From RH-chloro-G1 sp003670575 (GTDB lineage Bacteria; Chloroflexota; Dehalococcoidia; UBA2979), in contig CANMOP010000008.1 in assembly GCA_947499615.1 (NCBI GenBank), positions 19,740 to 83,739 on the forward strand: a stretch of DNA of 64,000 nucleotides, written 5' to 3'. The translations under genes were made by a program, and so were the position numbers. Of this stretch, positions 51,855 to 60,800 are shown in pieces; position 1 is the first letter of the stretch, and each line of letters opens with the position of its first letter. Below the pieces are notes generated by a model. The model did no database searches, was not told where the DNA came from, and saw only the letters and a list, made by a program, of their open reading frames with translations.

Positions 51855-54077
51855 ATGACTGTCGATGACCACACACTCGCCCAGGTCGCGATGTCGCGCG
51901 TGGAGTTCGACCGGCTGGTCGCCATGCTGGAGCGCGAGCCGACCGAGGTGGAACTCGGCATGGCCGGCGCGCTCTGGTCAGAGCACTGCGGATATAAGCA
52001 CTCGCGGCCGCTGTTCAAGCACTTCCCGACCCGCGGGCCGCGCGTCCTGACCGAGGTCGGCACCGAGAACGCCGGCGCGATCGACCTCGGCGACGGCTGG
52101 TGCGCGGTGTTCAAGATGGAGTCGCACAACCACCCCTCGGCGATCGAGCCGTACGAGGGCGCGGCGACTGGTGTTGGCGGCATCCTGCGCGACATCTTCG
52201 CGATGGGGATGCGACCGGTCGCACTGCTCGACTCGTTGCGCTTCGGGCCGCTGGCTGATGCGCACAACCGTCACCTCTTTGCGGGCGTCGTCGCTGGCAT
52301 CGGCGGGTACGGCAACTGCATCGGCGTCCCGACCGTGGGCGGCGAGGTGCAGATGGCGCCGCAGTACAGCGGCAACCCGCTGGTGAACGCGATGTGCGTG
52401 GGCGTCGGCCGCGTGGATCACCTGCTCTCCGCCGCAGCGCGAGGCGTCGGCAACCCGCTGGTGCTGGTCGGCGCGGACACCGGTCGCGACGGTATCCACG
52501 GCGCGACGTTCGCGTCGGTGGAGCTGGATCAGGACTCGGCGGATCGTCGGCCTGCGGTGCAGGTCGGCAACCCGTTCATGGAGAAGTTGCTCATGGAGGC
52601 GTGCGTCGAGCTCGCCGAGCAGCACGGCGACTGGATCGAGGGGTTGCAGGACCTCGGTGCTGCGGGGCTCACCTCCAGCGCTGTGGAGTCCGCACATCGC
52701 GCGGGCACCGGCATCGACATCGACACGCAGCTGGTGCCGCGCCGCGAGCAGGCGATGACCCCGTACGAGGTGATGCTGTCGGAATCGCAGGAGCGCATGC
52801 TCGTGATTCCGAAGCGCGAACACCTGGACGATGTGCTGGCGCTCTTCCGGCGCTGGGAGCTGCATGCGGACGTCATCGGCAGCGTCACCGGCGACCAGAT
52901 GGCGACGATCCGCGATGGTGCCGAGGTGGTCGCGCGCATCTCCATCGATGTGCTCTCCGACGCGCCGCAGTACGAGCTGGAGACGCGACGTCCCGCCGAC
53001 CTGGACGCGCGGCAGAGCGAAGACCTGAGCGCGTTGCCGGACCTGGACGTCGCGCACGCCGGCGCGATGCTGCTGGAGCTGCTCGGATCAGAGAACCTCG
53101 CGAGCCGCCGCTGGATCTTCCGGCAGTACGACCACCAGGTGCAGAACAACACGATTGTCGCGCCCGGCGGTGACGCCGCGGTGATCTGGCTGAAGGGCAC
53201 CACGCGCGGCATCGCGGTCGCGACCGACTGCAACGGGCGCCTGGTGGGTCTGGAGCCGCGCATCGGTGCGCAGATCGCTGTCGCCGAGGCCGCGCGGAAC
53301 GTCGTCGCGACGGGCGCACTGCCGGTGGCGGTCACCGACTGCCTGAACTTCGGCAACCCGGAGCATCCGGAGATCGCCTACCAACTCGCGCAATCGATCA
53401 TCGGGCTCTCCGAGGCGTGTCGCGCGCTGGAGACGCCGGTGGTTTCCGGTAACGCCTCGCTCTACAACGAGACCCCGGACGGCGCGGTGCTGCCGACGCC
53501 GACGGTGGGCATGCTCGGCGTGATCGAGGATGTCGCGCGCGCCATGACCCCCGCGCTGCACGATGGGGACACCGTGCTGCTACTGGGCGCGACGGTTGCG
53601 CAGGGCGCGGAGACGCTCGCGGGTGGGGAGTACCTGGCGCACGCGCATGGGCGAGTCGCTGGGCTGCCGCGCCTCGACCTCGACCTTGAGGTTCGCGTGC
53701 AGCGGCTGGTGCTGGATGCCCACGCTCGAGGCCTGCTCACGGCAGCGCATGACTGTGCGGACGGTGGGCTGGCGGTGGCGTTGGCGGAGTGCTGCATCGC
53801 GGGCAACGTCGGTCTGGACGCGCGCGCGATCGACCTCGGCGCGCGCACGGACGCCGCGCTGTTCGGCGAGGCGCAGTCGCGGTTCCTGGTGGCGACGCGG
53901 GACGTCGAGGCGGTGCGCGTGCTGGCCGCAGCCGCCGATGTGCCGTGCACGGTGCTGGGTGTCGCGGGCGGTGGCTTGCTGCGCCTCGGTCCGCTGGCGC
54001 TCGCAGTCGAGGAGTTGCGCGATATCCACGAGGGTGGGCTCGCGCGCATCCTCAGCGGCCCGGAGACGATGGTCTAG
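51855..54077 (+). CDS. purL: Phosphoribosylformylglycinamidine synthase II (small PurL)
   Basis: PurL converts FGAR to FGAM with ATP and ammonia from PurQ. The 740-residue protein is the small form, with WSEHCGYKHSR, KMESHNHPSAIEPYEGAATGVGGI, the second-half repeat DCLNFGNPEHPE and the ADGGLAVALAECC region. I chose ATG 51855, with GGAG upstream, over a TTG 18 bases earlier. A long GC hairpin (about 51773-51815) and TATACT at 51815-51820 precede it. The small form needs PurS, which I do not see in the window. Confidence 0.96.
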   Translation: MTVDDHTLAQVAMSRVEFDRLVAMLEREPTEVELGMAGALWSEHCGYKHSRPLFKHFPTRGPRVLTEVGTENAGAIDLGDGWCAVFKMESHNHPSAIEPYEGAATGVGGILRDIFAMGMRPVALLDSLRFGPLADAHNRHLFAGVVAGIGGYGNCIGVPTVGGEVQMAPQYSGNPLVNAMCVGVGRVDHLLSAAARGVGNPLVLVGADTGRDGIHGATFASVELDQDSADRRPAVQVGNPFMEKLLMEACVELAEQHGDWIEGLQDLGAAGLTSSAVESAHRAGTGIDIDTQLVPRREQAMTPYEVMLSESQERMLVIPKREHLDDVLALFRRWELHADVIGSVTGDQMATIRDGAEVVARISIDVLSDAPQYELETRRPADLDARQSEDLSALPDLDVAHAGAMLLELLGSENLASRRWIFRQYDHQVQNNTIVAPGGDAAVIWLKGTTRGIAVATDCNGRLVGLEPRIGAQIAVAEAARNVVATGALPVAVTDCLNFGNPEHPEIAYQLAQSIIGLSEACRALETPVVSGNASLYNETPDGAVLPTPTVGMLGVIEDVARAMTPALHDGDTVLLLGATVAQGAETLAGGEYLAHAHGRVAGLPRLDLDLEVRVQRLVLDAHARGLLTAAHDCADGGLAVALAECCIAGNVGLDARAIDLGARTDAALFGEAQSRFLVATRDVEAVRVLAAAADVPCTVLGVAGGGLLRLGPLALAVEELRDIHEGGLARILSGPETMV

Positions 54078-54135
54078 CGCAACGGGGCTTTGCCGCCTCT
54101 ATGGGCGTATCGGACGGCCGATCCACTGCCTGGGC

Positions 54136-54702
54136 TCAGCTGCGCGTGATGCCCGCGCGATTCGGGAGGTTGTCCCACAGTTCCGTAACGCGCTCGAACT
54201 GGCGCAGCGCCCGCACGACATTCGGAAGCGGCGCCGGGTACACGATGCCATCGAGTAGCGGGTCGTTCGGATCCGCGAGGCTCCCCGCCAACGAGAATGG
54301 CGCGGTGCCTCGCGCGTCGAGCGCCACCCATGCTCCTTCAAGCCATACGCCGTTGAACCGGTGTAGGCCGCCGTCGGCATCCGTGAGTTGATACACAAAG
54401 CCCGCTGGCACCGCAGACGCCCGCAGCAGCGCTGCCAGCAGGTGGCTCTGCGCAAAGCAGATGCCGGTGCGCAGCCGCAGCACCTCCGATGCCGAGCACG
54501 TCACCTCGTCGCGGCCCGCATCGGCGGAGTGCGGCACCTCGGCTTGCATCCACTCGTAGGCCGCGCGCGCCCTCTCTACGGCGGTTGCCGCCTCGGATGT
54601 GAGGCTGCGCGCGAGGGCACGGATGTCGGCGCGATCACAGTCGACCACATCGGTGGAATCGAGGTATCGCGCAAGGTCGTCGTCGCCGGGAGTGAGGATC
54701 AT
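54136..54702 (-). CDS. Transglutaminase-like cysteine protease-fold protein
   Basis: A 188-residue protein with the transglutaminase-core triad: Cys in RLRTGICFAQSHLLAALL, His in GLHRFNGVWLEG and Asp in VALDARG. Such proteins act as proteases, peptidases or amide transferases; the substrate is unknown. The start may be ATG 54702 (MILTPGDDD) or upstream ATGs at 54738 and 54756. It converges on purL and diverges from the rplI promoter. Confidence 0.8.
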   Translation of the reverse strand: MILTPGDDDLARYLDSTDVVDCDRADIRALARSLTSEAATAVERARAAYEWMQAEVPHSADAGRDEVTCSASEVLRLRTGICFAQSHLLAALLRASAVPAGFVYQLTDADGGLHRFNGVWLEGAWVALDARGTAPFSLAGSLADPNDPLLDGIVYPAPLPNVVRALRQFERVTELWDNLPNRAGITRS

Positions 54703-54760
54703 GCGTGCGATGGTAAGACGCGGCACTGGGTTTCGCATTGCGCTCCGCAAGAACATGTGT

Positions 54761-54790
54761 TTGACATGATGAGTACGTGCGTTCTACTAT
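54761..54790 (+). promoter_or_regulatory. Strong sigma-70-type promoter upstream of rplI
   Basis: A perfect -35 TTGACA (54761-54766) and TACTAT (54785-54790) are 18 bases apart. Transcription would start near 54797, leaving a leader of about 220 bases before rplI. I see no named element in that leader. Confidence 0.8.
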
Positions 54791-55018
54791 GATTCGGCAA
54801 GCCCAACGCTGCGGCGAGGCGGTTTGGCTGTCCCGATTGCGCCCCGACCGGGTCGTTGAGTACCCTGTGCACTCGTTGCAACAGGCCATCAACGCTCCAG
54901 CGCGCTGACACCCAACTTATTTGGGACAACGCTGGGGGTAAGTAATCGGGTCGGGCCGGTCGACTCCCGCATAGTTGGGGGCGTCCCGGTTCCGACACGC
55001 CGAGAGGGTGAGTCCGAC

Positions 55019-55666
55019 GTGAAGGTGCTATTTCTGGAGACCGTGGAGGGTTCGGGCACTCGGGGCGAGGTGAAAACCGTAGCCAACGGGTATGCCCGCA
55101 ACTATCTCTTGCCGCGTGGCTTTGCCGCGCCGGCAACGCCGGCCATTCTCAAGCGAGCCGACAGGCTCGTCGCTGAGGAAGAGGATCGGCAGCGGACTCT
55201 GGACGAGCAGGCAGAACAGCTTGTCGGCAAGCTGGTCGGTCATCCGCTCGTCATGGCCGTTCGCGTTGGAGAGCAGGGACGTCTGTTTGGTTCTGTCACA
55301 AATGCTGACGTCGCCGAGAAGGCTGGGGAGATTCTTGGCGAAGGACTGGACAGGCGTCGTGTACTGCTGCCTGAGGTGATCCGCCAGGTCGGGGTGTACT
55401 CCGTGCCGTTGCGCCTGTCACGTCATGTGACTGGCCACGCGCAGGTGGTGGTGGTGGACGTGGACGCGCCGCAAGGCGTGGACGCGGCCGTGCAGGAGTT
55501 GCTGGCATCGCTGGCAGCTGCTGAGGCCACCGCTCAGGAGGAAGCCCTTGCCGCCGACAGGATCGCTGCCGGCGAGTCGGAATCGGGCCAATCTGCATCT
55601 GACGAGGCAGGTTCGAGCGAGGCTGAGACCGATGACGCGACCAGCGAAGACTCGGCGACCTCGTAG
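55019..55666 (+). CDS. rplI: Large ribosomal subunit protein bL9 with acidic extension
   Basis: L9 binds 23S rRNA and projects from the ribosome to help maintain reading frame. The N-terminal domain (MKVLFLETVEGSGTRGEV, VANGYARNYLLPRGFA) and the long helix are standard. The 215-residue protein has about 65 extra residues: an Ala/Glu region and a Ser/Glu/Asp tail (SGQSASDEAGSSEAE). GTG 55019 follows AGAGGGTGAG. Unlike most genomes, rpsF, ssb and rpsR are not adjacent. Confidence 0.95.
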   Translation: MKVLFLETVEGSGTRGEVKTVANGYARNYLLPRGFAAPATPAILKRADRLVAEEEDRQRTLDEQAEQLVGKLVGHPLVMAVRVGEQGRLFGSVTNADVAEKAGEILGEGLDRRRVLLPEVIRQVGVYSVPLRLSRHVTGHAQVVVVDVDAPQGVDAAVQELLASLAAAEATAQEEALAADRIAAGESESGQSASDEAGSSEAETDDATSEDSATS

Positions 55667-55698
55667 CTCCAACCTCGTAGCCACGGTTGGTACTCGAT

Positions 55699-55718
55699 GG
55701 CCGCGTTCGCGCGGCCTT
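55699..55718 (+). terminator. UUCG-capped hairpin after rplI
   Basis: GGCCGCG pairs with CGCGGCC (55699-55705 with 55710-55716) around a TTCG tetraloop, then TTCG. It lies 33 bases after rplI and 98 before dnaB, so it would limit read-through. Confidence 0.65.
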
Positions 55719-55813
55719 CGTGATCTCTCGCCTGCGCTCCGTCTGCTGATCCCATCCAACCGGGACACAATGCCCCGGGCTGTACTGCTGCACGCGCCGA
55801 ATGGAGTTGCGTC

Positions 55814-57235
55814 ATGGTGACTACCGGCCGACCGGCGCCGCTGCGCCCCGATGCACGACCCGCCGCCGGCCTGCCGCCGCACGATGTCAGCGCCGAAGAA
55901 GCGGTGATCGCGGCACTGCTGCTGGACGAGGACGCCTTCCCGCGCGTGCTCCCGATCCTGCAACCCGTCGACTTCTTTCGCGAGCAGCACGGCTGGTGTT
56001 ACGAGGCGTGTCTGGCGCTGTCCGACCGCGGCGAGCCGATCACGATTCCCACGCTTGCGCACGAACTGGATCGCGCCGGGCGGCTGGACGCCGTGGGCGG
56101 TGAGCCCGCGCTCGTCGAGCTGGCGGGGCGGCACTTCACCGCGACCGGCGTGGAAGCGCACGCGAGGATCGTCGCGCGCGATGCGTTGTATCGACGTCTC
56201 ATCCAGGCGGCGGGCCAGATCGCGCAGCTCGCGTATGAAGGCGGCCCGGACGCCAGTCGCGTGCTTTCCGCCGCCGAGGGTCTGCTGCTCGGCATCCGCA
56301 GCGCGGAATCCTCCGGTGACTTCAAGCGACTGCGTGACCTGCTCGACCAGTTCCTCGAAGACCCAGGTGAGGAAGCGGACGGCTCGCTGGTGCACTCGGT
56401 GCGTACCGGGTTCATGGACCTTGACCAGCTGTTGGGCGGGTTCAAGCGCGGCGACCTGATCGTGCTGGCCGCCCGTACCGGTGTCGGTAAGTCGTCGTTG
56501 TTGCTGAACTTCGCGCGCAACGCTGGAGTCGGCCAGCACGGCGCGGTCGCGTTCTTCGCGCTGGAGATGGCGGGCGAGCAGCTCGCGATGCGCCTGCTCT
56601 CCTCGGAGGCTGGCGTGGACTCCACCCGGCTGCGGCTGGGGATGCACACGGAGGCCGAAGAGACACGCATCATGCACGCCATCGGCACGCTGGGCGAGGC
56701 GAACATCTTCATCGATGATTCGGCGGTACTCACGGTGCCGGAGATTCGCGCGAAGTGTCGGCGCATGCAGGCGGAGGTCGGACTCGACCTCGTGATCGTC
56801 GACTACCTCCAGTTGCTGCACGGCAGCGGCCGCAACGACACGCGCGCGAACGAGGTGGGTGCGATTACGCGCCAACTGAAGGAGATGGCGCGTGAACTCA
56901 GCGTCCCGGTGATCGCCGCCGCGCAGCTCTCGCGCGCCGTGGAGACGCGCAACCCGCACATCCCGATGCTCTCCGACCTGCGCGAGTCCGGCTCGATCGA
57001 GCAGGACGCTGACATCGTGATGTTCATCTATCGCGAGGACATGTATCTCACGCCCGACGAATGGCAGCAGCAGAACCCGGATTCTCCCGGTTCGCAGCAC
57101 CCCAGCGGCATTGCGCAGATCATCGTCGCGAAGCACCGCAACGGGCCGACCGATACGGTGTCCGTGCGCTTCCAGAACCGCACCGCGTCGTTTCAGGACC
57201 TCGTGTTGCGCGAGCCTCCCGCGTACTTCGAATAG
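55814..57235 (+). CDS. dnaB: Replicative DNA helicase
   Basis: DnaB unwinds DNA at the replication fork as a hexamer. The 473-residue protein has the N-terminal helical domain (SAEEAVIAALLLDEDAF) and the RecA-like C-domain: Walker A AARTGVGKSS, Walker B LVIVDYLQLL, and RESGSIEQDADIVMF near the end. No intein is present. It is followed nine bases later by a DnaD-like gene and then a loader-like ATPase, forming a helicase-loading cluster. Confidence 0.96.
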   Translation: MVTTGRPAPLRPDARPAAGLPPHDVSAEEAVIAALLLDEDAFPRVLPILQPVDFFREQHGWCYEACLALSDRGEPITIPTLAHELDRAGRLDAVGGEPALVELAGRHFTATGVEAHARIVARDALYRRLIQAAGQIAQLAYEGGPDASRVLSAAEGLLLGIRSAESSGDFKRLRDLLDQFLEDPGEEADGSLVHSVRTGFMDLDQLLGGFKRGDLIVLAARTGVGKSSLLLNFARNAGVGQHGAVAFFALEMAGEQLAMRLLSSEAGVDSTRLRLGMHTEAEETRIMHAIGTLGEANIFIDDSAVLTVPEIRAKCRRMQAEVGLDLVIVDYLQLLHGSGRNDTRANEVGAITRQLKEMARELSVPVIAAAQLSRAVETRNPHIPMLSDLRESGSIEQDADIVMFIYREDMYLTPDEWQQQNPDSPGSQHPSGIAQIIVAKHRNGPTDTVSVRFQNRTASFQDLVLREPPAYFE

Positions 57236-57244
57236 GCGAGCGCG

Positions 57245-57970
57245 ATGACAGACGTGACGCGAGCGCTAGATCAGTTCGAGGGGTTCATCGCTGGTGGCAC
57301 GGCGGTGACACTACCCGCGCAACTGTTCGCAGAGGTGCTGCCCGCGATCACGGACGAGGCGGAGCTGCGCGTCACGCTGTACGCGCTCTATGCGATCGGT
57401 CGCCAACGCGGTGCGCTGCGTGCCGTGCGCGGCAGCGCGCTGGCGAGCGAGGGGCCGCTGTTGCGGCTGCTCGCGCCGTGCGGCGGCGTCGAGGCGCTGC
57501 GTGCGGCGCTGGACGCGGCGGTGGCGCGCGGGACGCTGCTCGATTGCGCGCTTGCCGATGGCGACACGCTCTACCTGGTGAACAACGAGGCCGGTCGACG
57601 CGCCGTGCCGAGGATCGTCTCCGGCGCGCTGCCGGTGCCGGGTGGTGTGGTCGCGCCGCGGAGCGTCTCGGACGCTGCGGTCGGCGGTGTCGCGCGCGTG
57701 TATGAGCAGGAGATTGGCGCGCTGACCGGCGCCATCGCGGACGCGCTCGCGCAGGCGGAAGCACGCTGGCCGACGCCGTGGATCGTGGATGCGCTGCGAC
57801 TGGCGGCGGTGAACAACGCACGCTCCTGGCGATACGCCGAGGCGATCCTCGAGCGGTGGGAGACTGAAGGAAAAGACGATGGAACGACTGGAAGCACTGC
57901 TGCGGGCTCAGCAGGCGGTACAGCGAACCGCAATCACGGCGCCTTTGAGCAGGTCATCCGCCGCGGCTGA
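57245..57970 (+). CDS. DnaD-like replication protein
   Basis: A 241-residue protein. The C-terminal part contains WIVDALRLAAVNNARSWRYAEAILERW, the signature of the DnaD/DnaB_2 domain, which remodels DNA during helicase loading in Firmicutes. The N-terminal 150 residues resemble the winged-helix part (LRVTLYALYAIGRQRG). Its 3' end overlaps the next gene by 92 bases in another frame. Position between dnaB and a DnaC-type ATPase supports a role in helicase loading. Confidence 0.8.
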   Translation: MTDVTRALDQFEGFIAGGTAVTLPAQLFAEVLPAITDEAELRVTLYALYAIGRQRGALRAVRGSALASEGPLLRLLAPCGGVEALRAALDAAVARGTLLDCALADGDTLYLVNNEAGRRAVPRIVSGALPVPGGVVAPRSVSDAAVGGVARVYEQEIGALTGAIADALAQAEARWPTPWIVDALRLAAVNNARSWRYAEAILERWETEGKDDGTTGSTAAGSAGGTANRNHGAFEQVIRRG

Positions 57971-59228
57971 ACCGCCCGCGCCGGTCTGCGAGTGGTGCGA
58001 GGGCGCACGCTTTGTGCGCGTGACTTCCGATCCGGAGAGCCCGGAATTCGGGCGCGCGGTGCCGTGCCGCTGCGTGCAGGAAGAGGACGGGCGCACGCGA
58101 CGCGAGCGGTTGCTGCGCTACGCACGGCTCGGCGCGCTGGAGCGCTTCACATTCGCGACGCTGTTGCCGCGCGGTCGCTCCACGCGTCCGGAGGCGCAGG
58201 CGCGTTACGCACTGGCCGTCGATGCTGCTCGACGTTTCGCGGACGCACCGCAGGGCTGGCTGGTGCTGACCGGCGTGCCCGGCTCTGGTAAGACGCACAT
58301 GGCCGCGGCGATCGTGAACCAGGTGGTGGAGGCCGGCCGGCCCGCGTTGTTCTTCACGGTCGCCGACCTGCTGGATCAGTTGCGTGCCTCATACAACGAT
58401 GACGCCGAGCTGTCGTATGACCGGCTGTTCGATCAGATACGCAACGCGCCGCTGCTGGTGCTGGACGACCTCGACTCGTACTCCGACACGGCGTGGGCGC
58501 GCGAGAAGTTCGATCAGTTGGTGTCGCATCGCTTCCATGCCGCACTGCCCACGGTATTCACGTGTGACCGCTCACCGGAAGAGATCGATGCGCGACTCGG
58601 CGCGCGACTGACGGACCCCGCGCTCGCGCAGGTCTTCTTCGTCGCGGGCCGGGAGCTGCCACGCTACATGCACGTCGGTGGCATGACGCGCGAGCGACTG
58701 GCGTCGTTCACGTTCGAGACGTTCCGCACCGGCGGGAAGTCGGTGCAAGGCCGCGCGCCGGGCCTCGAAGGTGCCGCCCGCGAGGCGCGACGCTGGGCCG
58801 CCGATCCGCAGGGTTGGCTGGTGTTCCTCGGCGAAAGTGGACGAGGCAAGACGCACCTCGCGGGCGCGATCGCGAACCATCGCCTCGAGGCCGGCGACAC
58901 CGTCTGCTTCGCGAACGTGCCGGACCTGCTCGATGAATTGCGCGCCGCGTTCGCGCCGGACGCGCATGAGCGCTTCGAGGATCTGCTGCAACGGCTTCGC
59001 GACGTGCCGGTGCTGATCCTCGACGACCTCGGCGCGCAGCAGACCACGCCGTGGGCGCAGGAGAAACTGTACCAAATCCTGAACTACCGCTACGAGGGTC
59101 GGATGCCGACGGTGGTCACCACCAACACGGAGATGAGCCGCCTGGACCCGAGGTTGGCCTCGCGTCTCGGGGACCTGCAGATATCGGTCATGTACGAGAT
59201 CGTCGCGCCGGACTACCGGCTGGGGTGA
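57879..59228 (+). CDS. Helicase-loader-like ATPase with two tandem AAA+ modules
   Basis: The 449-residue protein starts with a zinc-finger-like segment (CEWCEG, then CRC), followed by two DnaC/DnaI-type AAA+ domains. Module 1 has Walker A GVPGSGKTH and Walker B LLVLDDLDSYS; module 2 has GESGRGKTH and VLILDDLGAQQ, with TTNTEMSRLDPRLASRL near the end. Known loaders DnaC and DnaI carry one such domain in 245-310 residues. ATG 57879 has GAAGGAAAAG upstream and lies inside the DnaD-like gene. The duplication is clearly seen; loading of DnaB is inferred from context. Confidence 0.88.
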   Translation: MERLEALLRAQQAVQRTAITAPLSRSSAAAEPPAPVCEWCEGARFVRVTSDPESPEFGRAVPCRCVQEEDGRTRRERLLRYARLGALERFTFATLLPRGRSTRPEAQARYALAVDAARRFADAPQGWLVLTGVPGSGKTHMAAAIVNQVVEAGRPALFFTVADLLDQLRASYNDDAELSYDRLFDQIRNAPLLVLDDLDSYSDTAWAREKFDQLVSHRFHAALPTVFTCDRSPEEIDARLGARLTDPALAQVFFVAGRELPRYMHVGGMTRERLASFTFETFRTGGKSVQGRAPGLEGAAREARRWAADPQGWLVFLGESGRGKTHLAGAIANHRLEAGDTVCFANVPDLLDELRAAFAPDAHERFEDLLQRLRDVPVLILDDLGAQQTTPWAQEKLYQILNYRYEGRMPTVVTTNTEMSRLDPRLASRLGDLQISVMYEIVAPDYRLG

Positions 59229-59306
59229 GGCCGGGTCGACAGTCGGGATTGCACCGCGCGAAGGTGCGCGGCGGCGCGTGATAGATGCGCTTGCGGTCGT
59301 GTGCTA

Positions 59307-59320
59307 GGTTACATGTAACC
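59307..59320 (+). promoter_or_regulatory. Palindromic operator of the mazEF module
   Basis: The perfect 14-base palindrome GGTTACATGTAACC lies 17 bases before the mazE start. It is AT-richer than its surroundings. Autoregulatory operators of toxin-antitoxin systems have this form and position; binding by MazE/MazEF is inferred. Confidence 0.65.
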
Positions 59321-59337
59321 AGCGATCGGAGTCACCG

Positions 59338-59562
59338 ATGTCGGCAGCGCCTCGCCCTCGACCGTCGCGAGACAAGGTTAGCGCCTACCGCGAGCGGTTG
59401 CGCCAACAAGGGCTGCGGCCGATCCAGCTCTGGGTGCCGGATACCCGTTCCGATGCGTTCGCGGCGGAAGCGCATCGGCAGGCGCTCGCCGTCGCCGTGA
59501 GCGATCGCGCCCGTGACGATCAGCAGTTCATCGACGCCGTGTCGGACCTCGACGCCACATGA
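59338..59562 (+). CDS. mazE: MazE-type antitoxin (DUF3018 family)
   Basis: A 74-residue protein with KVSAYRERLRQQGLRPIQLWVPDTR and FAAEAHRQALAVA, the pattern of DUF3018 antitoxins paired with MazF. The basic N-terminus should bind the operator; the acidic C-terminus (DDQQFIDAVSDLDA) should wrap the toxin. ATG 59338 follows GGAGTCACCG. mazF begins 10 bases after the stop. Confidence 0.85.
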   Translation: MSAAPRPRPSRDKVSAYRERLRQQGLRPIQLWVPDTRSDAFAAEAHRQALAVAVSDRARDDQQFIDAVSDLDAT

Positions 59563-59572
59563 TCGCCACGGT

Positions 59573-59923
59573 ATGAGGCGTGGCGAGGTCTGGACGGTCG
59601 CCGGCGGTGGTGACTACACGGGCAAGCCGCGTCCCGTGGTCATCCTGCAGGACGATCGGTTCGATGCCACCGAGTCCGTCACCATCTGTGCGTTCACAAC
59701 CGATCCGACGGATGCACCGTTGTTCCGGGTGATGATTGCCGCGGCCGAGCGTAACGGCCTCGATTCGGCGTCGCGACTCATGGTCGACAAGATCACAACG
59801 GTGCGACGGTCGCGCCTTGGCGCGCTGTTGGGTCAGCTGGATGACGGTGAATTGGCGCGACTGAACCAGGCCGTGCTGGTGTTCCTCGGACTGACGACAT
59901 CGAGAGGTGCCGGATCGCGGTAA
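59573..59923 (+). CDS. mazF: MazF-type mRNA interferase toxin
   Basis: A 116-residue PemK/MazF-fold endoribonuclease: RRGEVWTVAGGGDYTGKPRPVVILQDD, then a central TICAFTTD and MVDKITTVRRSRLGALLGQLDDGELARLN. These cover the conserved Arg and Thr/Ser positions. It cleaves mRNA when MazE is lost. ATG 59573 is the natural start; an in-frame extension upstream overlaps mazE and looks non-coding. The pair is a small accessory insertion between replication and molybdopterin genes. Confidence 0.9.
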   Translation: MRRGEVWTVAGGGDYTGKPRPVVILQDDRFDATESVTICAFTTDPTDAPLFRVMIAAAERNGLDSASRLMVDKITTVRRSRLGALLGQLDDGELARLNQAVLVFLGLTTSRGAGSR

Positions 59924-59967
59924 CGCTGGGCGCGTTACACGCGCCAGCGTGCCGGAGGCGCTCGCGC

Positions 59968-60705
59968 CTACTCGTTCGGTCGTAGCAGGGGCATGACGCC
60001 CTCCTGCCAGGTGGCGCCGTTCGGGCCGTACTCCTTCTTCCAGACCGGCACCGTCTCCTTGATGCGATCGACAACGCGCAGCGCGGCCTCGAAGGCGTCA
60101 CGGCGGTGGGCGGCGGAGACGGCGACCAGCAGCGAGATGTCGCCGATCTCCAGCGTGCCGATGCGGTGATGCGCGGCGATCGAGTAGACCTCGCGACCGG
60201 CGTACTCCGAGATCACTTCGGCGGCGACGGCTTCCAGTTGCTTCTCAGCCATCGAGGGGTATGCCTCGTACTCCAGGCGGAGCACGGTGTGTCCCTCATG
60301 GTGGTCGCGTACCACGCCCTCGAACAGCACGACGGCACCCGACGCGGGGGTGCATACCAGATCTCGCAGCGCCGTCCGATCCAGCACAGCCTCCGTGACG
60401 AGGAACGGTGGGCAGGCCTCGACATCGCTCCCGGCGGCGCGGTCGGCATCGTCACTGCCACCGGAGACCGGCGGGATCAGCGCGACGACATCGCCATCGT
60501 GGATCGCCGTGTCGTGGTTCGGGATGTACTCCTCGTTGACGGCGAAGGCGACGCAATCGAGCTGCGGCTGCAGCGCGGGGACGTGCTCTCCGAGGCGGCG
60601 CGCGAACTCCGAGATCGTGACGGCATCGCCGTCGAACCGTTCCTCGAGGTCACTGGTGCCCGCGAGATCCCGCAGGCGGGCGAACAACTTCACACTGACG
60701 CGCAT
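59968..60705 (-). CDS. moaX: MoaD-MoaE fusion (MoaX-type molybdopterin synthase)
   Basis: A 245-residue protein joins both molybdopterin synthase subunits. Residues 1-83 form MoaD, ending PPVSGG; residues about 95-245 form MoaE with VVLFEGVVRDHHEG, AHHRIGTLEIGD and VPVWKKEYGPNGATW. In M. tuberculosis MoaX the fusion is cut between Gly82 and Ser83 so that MoaD's C-terminal glycine becomes free. Here Gly83-Ser84 occupies the equivalent place. Molybdopterin use fits the two XdhC genes at 21.0-22.5 kb. Confidence 0.94.
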   Translation of the reverse strand: MRVSVKLFARLRDLAGTSDLEERFDGDAVTISEFARRLGEHVPALQPQLDCVAFAVNEEYIPNHDTAIHDGDVVALIPPVSGGSDDADRAAGSDVEACPPFLVTEAVLDRTALRDLVCTPASGAVVLFEGVVRDHHEGHTVLRLEYEAYPSMAEKQLEAVAAEVISEYAGREVYSIAAHHRIGTLEIGDISLLVAVSAAHRRDAFEAALRVVDRIKETVPVWKKEYGPNGATWQEGVMPLLRPNE

Positions 60706-60800
60706 CGGAACCCCCTCGTGCCCGTGTGGGCACCACCAGTATAGCCGGGGCTACGCAGTGGGCAGGCGATCGGCGCGTATCATGCGCCAGCGGAGACGCC

